Assembly: GCA_004376975.1 (NCBI GenBank)
Contig: SOJA01000188.1
Span: 1-10,030, forward strand
Source of the DNA: Candidatus Bathyarchaeota archaeon
Lineage (GTDB): Archaea > Thermoproteota > Bathyarchaeia > Bathyarchaeales > UBA233
Length of the DNA stretch: 10,030 bases
Direction: 5' to 3'
Made by a program: the position numbers and the translations under genes. Each line of letters begins with the position of its first letter. Positions within the stretch are counted from its first letter, which is position 1. Of this stretch, positions 5,792-10,030 are shown piece by piece. A model generated the notes under the pieces. The model was not told where the DNA came from. It saw only the letters and a list, made by a program, of their open reading frames with translations, and did not search any database.

Positions 5792-6343
5792 ATGACGAGT
5801 TTCAGTTTGGGAGATATAGATAGTAAATCATTGGCTGTTTGTATTTTGAAGAAAATCCCAGCTTTGATTGGATGTTTGCTTTTTCTGTGTTCCATGCTTT
5901 TTCCTTTTTATCACTTTATTTTTCCTACCATGATTGAGCATGTCTCGGTTTACTACTGGTCGTACAAGTCTGCTGTTCAAACCTACTGGTTAAGCCCTCC
6001 GTTTGGAACACCACAGAGCATTTTAGAGTATTGGTTTTGTGATTGCTGGTTTGGTGATACTTTAATGAAGGGATTCGGACTTTCGTGGGTGCTTGTGTTC
6101 ATGTTTGCTGCTCAGGTTATCATATTAGGTACTGGGATAACGTCGATCTTTAACTCTAAAAGAATTCTTGCTCTTGTTCCAACGATCATGTGTCCAATAG
6201 TCATAGGATTAATGGTGTACACGAACTTGCGTCTCTCACATTTGAATTTGACTATGGACTTATACCAACTAGGTTATTGGTTAACGTACCCATCCACCGC
6301 TCTGTTCATCGTCAGCTTCTTAATAAAAGCAAAATCCGATTGA
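5792..6343 (+). CDS. Four-helix membrane protein, unknown function
   Basis: A 183-residue integral membrane protein with hydrophobic segments at about 22-45, 98-120, 124-145 and 159-179. The long loop between the first two segments (about 46-97) is rich in aromatic residues and contains CDC (C83, C85) in WFCDCWFGD; it probably faces outside. There is no catalytic motif and I cannot name a family. The start is uncertain: the ATG at 5792 lacks a clear Shine-Dalgarno and gives a polar 20-residue lead (MTSFSLGDIDSKSLAVCILK); a TTG further down, before KKIPALIG (around 5846), would put the first helix directly at the N-terminus as in many similar small archaeal membrane proteins. Its 3' end overlaps a surface-protein relic on the other strand by 32 bases. 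Confidence 0.7.
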   Translation: MTSFSLGDIDSKSLAVCILKKIPALIGCLLFLCSMLFPFYHFIFPTMIEHVSVYYWSYKSAVQTYWLSPPFGTPQSILEYWFCDCWFGDTLMKGFGLSWVLVFMFAAQVIILGTGITSIFNSKRILALVPTIMCPIVIGLMVYTNLRLSHLNLTMDLYQLGYWLTYPSTALFIVSFLIKAKSD

Positions 6344-6533
6344 AGTAGAAACAACAGTATACAAAATCTGATGCCCCTCCCGCGCGCGCTACGTCTCTTA
6401 TGTCGCACTTCTGATCTGGACTCCACATGACAGATCCAGTGATGTCCCAAGGCTTGTGAGGAGGACTCATAAGTGGATAGTGGTCTGTGTTGTTCGCATC
6501 AATGACATATGGATAAACATGTAAGTACTGCTT
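6312..6533 (-). pseudogene. Relic of NosD/dockerin-type surface protein C-terminus
   Basis: The minus-strand frame between stops at 6536-6534 and 6314-6312 reads YPYVIDANNTDHYPLMSPPH, then KPWDITGSVMWSP and DQKCDIRDVARAGG. The first part is the short linker (PYxIDxNNxDxYPLM) found after parallel beta-helix (NosD-like) repeats in archaeal cell-surface proteins; the second (DITG...PDxKCDIRDVA) is the dockerin/EF-hand-like calcium-binding motif that usually follows it. There is no start codon before the motif and no beta-helix upstream, so it is a piece of the far C-terminus of a large protein. Recognisable homology stops at or just after the CG tract at 6381-6389 (coding VARAG); what follows (SDFVYCCFYF) looks unrelated. 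The whole stretch 6344-6666 holds otherwise only this relic and the promoter and leader of the next gene. Confidence 0.6.
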
Positions 6534-6561
6534 TTAGAGTTCTAGAAATTTGTTTCATAAA

Positions 6562-6570
6562 TTATAAATA
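6562..6570 (+). promoter_or_regulatory. TATA box for the secreted protein gene
   Basis: TTATAAATA in an AT-rich context; transcription would start near 6592, giving a leader of about 75 bases before the ATG at 6667. Confidence 0.5.
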
Positions 6571-6574
6571 AACT

Positions 6575-6594
6575 TAACACTCAAAGTGGTGTTA
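6575..6594. promoter_or_regulatory. Inverted repeat TAACAC/GTGTTA at the predicted transcription start
   Basis: TAACAC (6575-6580) and GTGTTA (6589-6594) form a perfect 6-bp inverted repeat around an 8-base centre. It overlaps the expected start of transcription, a usual place for an archaeal repressor to bind. Confidence 0.35.
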
Positions 6595-6627
6595 TACAGA
6601 GGATATTTCCGGTATTGTGCTGGTTGT

Positions 6628-6659
6628 CTCCTTGAATGTGTAGACTGGAAGGAGGTGAG
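6628..6659 (+). promoter_or_regulatory. Strong Shine-Dalgarno with a matching anti-Shine-Dalgarno in the leader
   Basis: AAGGAGGTGAG (6649-6659) stands 7 bases before the ATG at 6667 and fixes that start. CTCCTT (6628-6633) is an exact complement of AAGGAG (6649-6654) with a 15-base loop, and G-U pairs could extend the stem. The leader could thus hide its own ribosome site. Confidence 0.5.
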
Positions 6660-6666
6660 GTAACGA

Positions 6667-7173
6667 ATGAAAAGCAAAATACTACTCATTCCACTTGCAC
6701 TTTTAGCATTGTCGATTGTTGTGCCTGTGATGGCAAAACCCGCTTGGTACGTCGAGTTACAGGCTGAAATGACAGACTTCATATTCATTGGAATTGTTGA
6801 GGAAGGCATGCTATTTGATGTATCATTTGTTGGAGTTGCCGGCGGACCTAACGTCAAAGGAGGAACTGTAGTGGGAGTAGACCATGTCCTCATAGATTGG
6901 GAAGGAACTGCTCATCTCGACGTATATTATACGATTACCGACAAGGAAGGTGATAAAATTTCAGCCTGGGTCACTGGACTTGCTGTTCCCAAGAACCCCG
7001 GTCAGTTCGTCTTTGAAAACGCATGGGCTACAATTATCGATCAGGATGACTATCCTACTACTGGCAAGTATATTGGTCTGGTTGGTACCACATTCAGAGA
7101 TGAGGGTTTTCTCACGGATGTGTCTGTCGATCCACCGGGTGGGTATATACACGCCAAGCTCTATTGGGATTAA
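6667..7173 (+). CDS. Secreted DUF3237-like beta-barrel protein
   Basis: A 168-residue exported protein. Residues 1-23 are a clear signal peptide: MKSK, a hydrophobic core (ILLIPLALLALSIVVPV) and a cleavage-type MA-KP. The mature part resembles DUF3237 (PF11578) proteins: VAGGPNVKGGTVVGVDHVLI, then DWEGTAHLDVYYTITDKEGD matching the pattern of a glycine-rich turn, an acid/Gly turn and a strand of the form LDVxYTIxTxDG, then a loop with GLVGTTFRDEG and a final strand. Such proteins form small beta-barrels of unknown function. There are no cysteines, no lipobox and no membrane anchor, so it should be free outside the cell. It has its own promoter and the best ribosome site in the window, suggesting high but controlled expression. 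The DUF3237 link is by motif memory only. Confidence 0.7.
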   Translation: MKSKILLIPLALLALSIVVPVMAKPAWYVELQAEMTDFIFIGIVEEGMLFDVSFVGVAGGPNVKGGTVVGVDHVLIDWEGTAHLDVYYTITDKEGDKISAWVTGLAVPKNPGQFVFENAWATIIDQDDYPTTGKYIGLVGTTFRDEGFLTDVSVDPPGGYIHAKLYWD

Positions 7174-7324
7174 ACGACCACGCTCAAAAAAGTACCAAGC
7201 TATAGAAACTTCAAGGGCTTGCCTCAAGATGAGTGAGATATTAAGGGAAAGAAAACCATAAGCTGGAATTCAAACCTACCTTTTGTTCTCTATTGTATAA
7301 TTTCTGTCAAGTTAAATATCAAGA

Positions 7325-7543
7325 CTAATAACAACTGCATAAGCAAATTCTACTCGACCAGTAATTTATCTCTCTACTATTTTCATTGACTACGAATATC
7401 AAGGAAGATGAAGTAAACACATAAACTAGCGCGCGCGCTTGCTCTTCAAGCCAGGCTTCTTGTGGGCCTCTCAGAGAGTCAAGATACTTCTTTTTTAGAT
7501 CTTCGATTTCGGAAAACGATTTAACTCTATGTATAGAGAACAT
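7325..7543 (-). pseudogene. Truncated acetyltransferase-like (GNAT) N-terminal fragment
   Basis: A 72-residue ORF whose first 36 residues (MFSIHRVKSFSEIEDLKKKY, then LDSLRGPQEAWLEEQA) look like the first strand and helices of GNAT acetyltransferases. Just after that the CG palindrome at 7428-7439 encodes QARAL, and the remainder (FTSSSLIFVVNENSREINYW, ending in CLCSCY) recalls a degraded second and third strand. The acetyl-CoA-binding loop and the rest of the domain are missing, so an active enzyme is not expected. The start ATG at 7543 has a weak purine-rich ribosome site. The 151 bases before it (7174-7324) hold nothing I can name. The family call is weak; it may instead be an unrelated small protein. 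Confidence 0.35.
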
Positions 7544-7559
7544 GAACTCGCCTTCTTTC

Positions 7560-7660
7560 TAGCGCGCGTGATCTAAAGACGTTTCTCACGGCTCAAAGAA
7601 AAATGCTTGTTATTATTTTGAACTTGTATGCAAAAATCTTGATCACAAGAGCGCGCGCTA
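7560..7660. repeat. 101-base segment bounded by inverted CG repeats
   Basis: The left end reads TAGCGCGCGTGATC (7560-7573); the right end read on the other strand is TAGCGCGCG, a 6-base insert CTCTTG, then TGATC (7660-7641). The interior is AT-rich. It is just downstream of the PhoU-type gene and 17 bases from the start of the truncated ORF at 7543. It could be a very small inverted-repeat element or two independent CG motifs; no target-site duplication is obvious. Confidence 0.4.
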
Positions 7661-7712
7661 CCGCAACTAGAACATTTCATTTTGAGCTTTCGTTGAACTT
7701 GATCCACGTTTT

Positions 7713-8741
7713 TTATGTTACGATGTTCTGGACATCTGTAATAATAGCTTCAGCTCGATCGATAGCGATCTCAGCGATCTCGACAGCGTATTGTTGTATC
7801 TGTTTTAGATTGTCTATGAGCAGGTAAGCGTATGAGAGAGCGAGACTAGAAGCTTCCGACTTCTCATCCGCTTCTATGCAAAGCTTCCACAGGTTTTCGA
7901 GGTTTAACCTACTGTCTAGAACACGGTTTGCCAGCGATATGTCCTTAGACAACAAGGCTCGAATTGACTGGTCATACAATTTTTGCAGAAGGATACATGT
8001 TTTACACAGAGGCTCTAGGATAGACTTTGGAAGTGCTTGTTCACCTAGTGCCATGACGCTTTCCGAGATTTTGTTGACGTTCTCAGCGATTTCAGTGATT
8101 ATATGGAGAATCCGCAGATAGTCGACACAGTCTATCAAACTTACCTCCTTTTGCTCAGCTGACCTCGGAAATATAATCAGGCTTCTAAGTAAGCGGTGGG
8201 TGACGAGGGAAAGCCGTTTAATGTCATGCATTCTTCTGGCTAGACCTTTAACTGGGCTGACATTCGTTTCTTTGAGAGCGGAGACTGTTTCGCTGAATAT
8301 TGACAATATTACATTGTGAATCCTTTGTATCGTCTTCTCGATAGGTAAATCTTGTTTCAATAAACATTGGATTGTTATCGTGTTTCCTGTTACTTCAATT
8401 AGTTCCAAACCGAACAGGTGGTCAATTATTTCTCGGATGGTATCATGGTGTTCCTCAGTAAGTCTCTCCTCTGCCCTCAGCTTGATTACATCGAAGCCGT
8501 CCACGTAAGCGGCTGTGATCGCTCGCTTGAGGGATTGCATTGAGTCTTTGAGGTTAATCTTTAGGATTATTTCTCTCGTCTTTTCCTGTTTGGCTGTTGG
8601 GTAAATGTGCATCGAGTCGTCTGGCTGTGGAATTAAAGTGACCTTGTCGCCTTGTTTCAGTTGCATCCTATTTGTCCAGCGCTTAGGAAGTGATACGTAT
8701 AGGCTTGTGCCAAGTAGCTGAAGCTTTCTAGTCTCGGACAT
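7713..8741 (-). CDS. AbrB-PhoU phosphate uptake regulator
   Basis: A 342-residue archaeal PhoU-type regulator. Residues about 3-48 are an AbrB/MazE-like swapped-hairpin DNA-binding domain (RKLQLLGTSLYVSLPKRW followed by LKQGDKVTLIPQPD). A middle alpha/beta segment (about 57-130) links to the helical PhoU part (about 130-340), with repeated long amphipathic helices such as HDIKRLSLVTHRLLRSLI and NVNKISESVMALGEQAL. Length fits archaeal family members with both domains. PhoU proteins curb phosphate uptake; the archaeal AbrB fusion suggests direct DNA binding. No pst phosphate transporter is nearby in this window; the neighbour across the divergent promoter is a cation/proton antiporter operon, so the target may differ. 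The ATG at 8741 follows GGGGGCATGTT, a modest ribosome site, and a TATA box lies about 52 bases upstream. Confidence 0.88.
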   Translation of the reverse strand: MSETRKLQLLGTSLYVSLPKRWTNRMQLKQGDKVTLIPQPDDSMHIYPTAKQEKTREIILKINLKDSMQSLKRAITAAYVDGFDVIKLRAEERLTEEHHDTIREIIDHLFGLELIEVTGNTITIQCLLKQDLPIEKTIQRIHNVILSIFSETVSALKETNVSPVKGLARRMHDIKRLSLVTHRLLRSLIIFPRSAEQKEVSLIDCVDYLRILHIITEIAENVNKISESVMALGEQALPKSILEPLCKTCILLQKLYDQSIRALLSKDISLANRVLDSRLNLENLWKLCIEADEKSEASSLALSYAYLLIDNLKQIQQYAVEIAEIAIDRAEAIITDVQNIVT

Positions 8742-8792
8742 AACATGCCCCCAAGTTTAAACTTTTTAATTGGGTTTAATTATTTGAATCTA

Positions 8793-8800
8793 TTATATAA
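8793..8800 (-). promoter_or_regulatory. TATA box for the AbrB-PhoU gene
   Basis: TTATATAA, a symmetric TATA box in an AT-rich stretch, places the minus-strand transcription start near 8770, about 28 bases before the ATG at 8741. Confidence 0.5.
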
Positions 8801-8916
8801 GTTTATAGCTAAAATTTAAATATCGTGCTCGGTCTTAAAGCACCGAAGAGACGGATAACCTTGAGTGGACAGAACACCGAGCGTACAAACCTTGCATATA
8901 CAAGTATTCCCTCGTT

Positions 8917-8943
8917 TGAGAGAGTTCGGAACAGAGTCTCTCA
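8917..8943. promoter_or_regulatory. 7-bp inverted repeat upstream of the antiporter operon
   Basis: TGAGAGA (8917-8923) and TCTCTCA (8937-8943) are perfect complements, with a 13-base centre that itself contains GTT-CGG-AAC. The hairpin would end 14 bases before the ribosome site of the next gene, so it may act as a leader structure or operator. No T-run follows, so a terminator is unlikely. Confidence 0.4.
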
Positions 8944-8956
8944 TGCACACACGTTT

Positions 8957-8963
8957 GGAGGAG
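8957..8963 (+). promoter_or_regulatory. Shine-Dalgarno for the small membrane protein
   Basis: GGAGGAG, 7 bases before the TTG at 8971, decides that non-ATG start. Confidence 0.7.
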
Positions 8964-8970
8964 CCTTGCT

Positions 8971-9231
8971 TTGAATGTAAATACAATCATTTTTGTACTG
9001 GGGATAGCAATCTTCGTGGCTGATTTTCTGCTGGCGAACTCTGGTTTGAATTTGATCTTATTTGCCTGTACATGTATATCCCTCATTTTTGTCGTAGCCT
9101 TGTTAGTTTGGCAGGTAGTTGAGCATAGGCGTACAAGTCATTATCTCCAAATGCTTCGGCAAGAGATTAAAAGGACTAGGCTCTCTCGCATGCGTCAGCT
9201 TGAGATTTGGCAAAAAAGTCGTCAAAGATGA
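8971..9231 (+). CDS. Small two-helix membrane protein, unknown
   Basis: An 86-residue protein with two membrane helices (about 5-22, IIFVLGIAIFVADFLLA, and 27-50, LILFACTCISLIFVVALLVW) joined by a tight SGLN turn, then a strongly basic cytoplasmic tail (HRRTSHYLQMLRQEIKRT and onward) likely to be helical. The short turn and positive tail predict both ends inside. I do not recognise a family. The TTG start is supported by a strong ribosome site. The gap to the antiporter gene is only 6 bases, so the two form an operon and the protein may be an accessory or regulatory subunit of the antiporter, or simply a neighbour (inference). Confidence 0.7.
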   Translation: MNVNTIIFVLGIAIFVADFLLANSGLNLILFACTCISLIFVVALLVWQVVEHRRTSHYLQMLRQEIKRTRLSRMRQLEIWQKSRQR

Positions 9232-9237
9232 GACAGC

Positions 9238-10030
9238 ATGGAAGACATTTTACTGTTAATAGCGGTCACTTATGGTGTTTCGTTGGGTTTTGGCTTTTTG
9301 CTACAAAAATATCTGAGAATTCCATGGATGTTTGTTACTCTGTTACTTGGGATTATCCTTTCTGTATTCGGCTTTTTCAAGCCCACTGTTGAAAGCGAAT
9401 CTTTTGAACTATTAGCGACGCTTGGAATGCTCTTTCTTCTTTTTATTATAGGTTTTAATCTAGATTTGAAAAAAATGAAAACCCTAGGAAAGTATATTGT
9501 CAAAGGCACCATCCTCAATGTTTCTTTGGGAGGGTTTTTTGGAAGCTTGCTTCTTTATTTTGGTTTTCCAGCGCATGTGAGCAATTCTTTTCTTATTGCT
9601 TTGATTGTAGGTCTGTCCTTTGCAACGGTTGGAGAAGCTGTTCTACTGCCCATTCTTAAGGAATTCGGAGTTATCAAAACAACTTTTGGTCAACTCACAC
9701 TGGGAATAGGGACTTTGGACGACATCATCGAAGTTTTAATGCTTGCAGTTGTTGCCGTTTTACCCGCATTTTTACCAATGGCGCAAACACAAAGTCTTCC
9801 AGATCCATCGTCAATTCTTTTAGGTTTAGGCTGTTTACTCCTCCTCACCTTTGCAATGATAAAATTTGGGGGTAAAATCAAAAGAGTTTTGGAGAAGAAT
9901 CATCCACCACCTTATGTTCCTTCCCTCCTTACTTTACTAGTATTCTTTTCTTTTGTTGCTCTTGGGGGATTTGTTTTCGAAAGTTTGGCAACGGTTGGTG
10001 CAATTTTTGGCGGGATAGTCCTTAGAGGAT
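9238..10030 (+). CDS. Kef-type cation/proton antiporter (CPA2), N-terminal part
   Basis: Starts at ATG 9238 (MEDILLLIAVTYGVSLGFGF) and remains open to the right edge, 264 residues seen. It is a membrane protein of the CPA2/Kef family, exchanging Na+ or K+ for protons. Landmarks: QKYLRIPWMFVTLLLGIIL (about 23-41, first unwound region), LLATLGMLFLLFIIGFNLDL (about 61-80, the conserved LLFxxGxxxD), SFATVGEAVLLPILKEFG (about 126-143), and GIGTLDDIIEVLML (157-170), with the paired aspartates D161-D162 at the ion-binding site. The position equal to the usual SSTAVV reads FATVGEAVL, a variation. About eight helices are visible; full members have 11-13. Any C-terminal TrkA-N or TrkA-C domain would lie beyond the window. 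The ribosome site is weak (GATGAG), as often in coupled genes. Confidence 0.88.
   Translation, partial: MEDILLLIAVTYGVSLGFGFLLQKYLRIPWMFVTLLLGIILSVFGFFKPTVESESFELLATLGMLFLLFIIGFNLDLKKMKTLGKYIVKGTILNVSLGGFFGSLLLYFGFPAHVSNSFLIALIVGLSFATVGEAVLLPILKEFGVIKTTFGQLTLGIGTLDDIIEVLMLAVVAVLPAFLPMAQTQSLPDPSSILLGLGCLLLLTFAMIKFGGKIKRVLEKNHPPPYVPSLLTLLVFFSFVALGGFVFESLATVGAIFGGIVLRG

Larger units (their letters stand above)
4174..7659. repeat. Interspersed alternating-CG palindromes (seven tracts)
   Basis: Tracts seen: AGCGCGCGCGCT at 4174-4185 and 7428-7439 (identical 12-base palindromes); AGCGCGCGCT at 7650-7659; GCGCGCGCG at 5681-5689; CGCGCGCGC at 6381-6389; CGCGCGC at 5433-5439; GCGCGCG at 7562-7568. 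A shorter CGCGCTA lies at 4216-4222. The usual edge is (T)AGCGCG. None lies in the well-conserved genes outside this interval. They read in coding frames as SARARA-like peptides by chance of sequence. Confidence 0.75.

Noticed and set aside
6555..6893. Minus-strand ORF of 112 residues opposite the secreted protein
   Set aside because: Threonine/serine/proline-rich shadow of a gene with signal peptide and strong ribosome site; no ribosome site of its own.
6950..7261. Plus-strand ORF extending past the secreted protein, ending SEILRERKP
   Set aside because: Mostly the +1 frame of the secreted gene. Only the last 30 codons lie outside it, and although they look protein-like no start or homology supports them.
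7603..7827. Plus-strand ORF of 74 residues (MLVIILNLYAKIL...) crossing the CG tract at 7650
   Set aside because: Its second half lies antisense to the 3' end of the well-supported AbrB-PhoU gene, there is no good ribosome site, and the peptide has no recognisable feature.
8821..8900. Possible small RNA with CGGT/ACCG and GTGCT/AGCAC pairing near 8825-8845
   Set aside because: The two pairings exclude one another and are short; nothing beyond chance in a promoter region.
1..10030. CRISPR arrays, rRNA, tRNA, insertion sequences with transposase
   Set aside because: No regularly spaced repeats, no rRNA or tRNA signatures and no transposase motifs were seen on either strand.

Overview
The window looks like a chromosomal segment from an uncultivated archaeon. 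The case rests on TATA-like promoter boxes placed as archaeal promoters require, a phosphate regulator that joins an AbrB DNA-binding domain to PhoU helices, a relic of a NosD/dockerin-type surface protein, and mixed ATG, GTG and TTG starts. The gene set recalls Bathyarchaeia-like Thermoproteota. This is inference from gene content; no marker gene is present to settle the lineage.

Layout. 1-311: the end of a metallo-beta-lactamase-fold hydrolase. 376-2060: a two-gene ABC-2 exporter (ATPase, permease). 2115-4079: a metal/redox-type cluster read from both strands: a CoA-binding protein, a NifX/NafY-like protein, a small zinc ribbon and a DUF5320 protein on the minus strand, facing a DUF134 (UPF0251) helix-turn-helix regulator on the plus strand across a 114-base divergent promoter. 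4087-7660: an accessory, partly decayed stretch with a small ORF of 40 residues, a class I methyltransferase overlapping an unrecognised ORF, a four-helix membrane protein, a relic of a surface protein, a secreted DUF3237-like protein and a truncated acetyltransferase-like ORF. 7713-8741 (minus): AbrB-PhoU regulator. 8971-10030 (plus): a small two-helix membrane protein followed at once by a Kef-type cation/proton antiporter that runs off the end.

How the genes may work together. The ABC pair makes a complete half-size exporter. NifX-like, DUF5320 and DUF134 proteins are often neighbours in anaerobes and are thought to handle iron-sulfur or molybdenum-type clusters; DUF134 is the likely regulator. 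The small membrane protein and the antiporter share a transcript, perhaps as subunit and transporter.

Most unusual signal. Between about 4170 and 7660 the otherwise AT-rich sequence carries repeated alternating CG palindromes (best form AGCGCGCGCGCT). Five tracts have 8 or more CG-alternating bases and two more have 7; none occurs in the conserved genes on either side. Several lie where a recognisable coding segment breaks off. This is the best candidate here for an undescribed repeat, integration or recombination signal.
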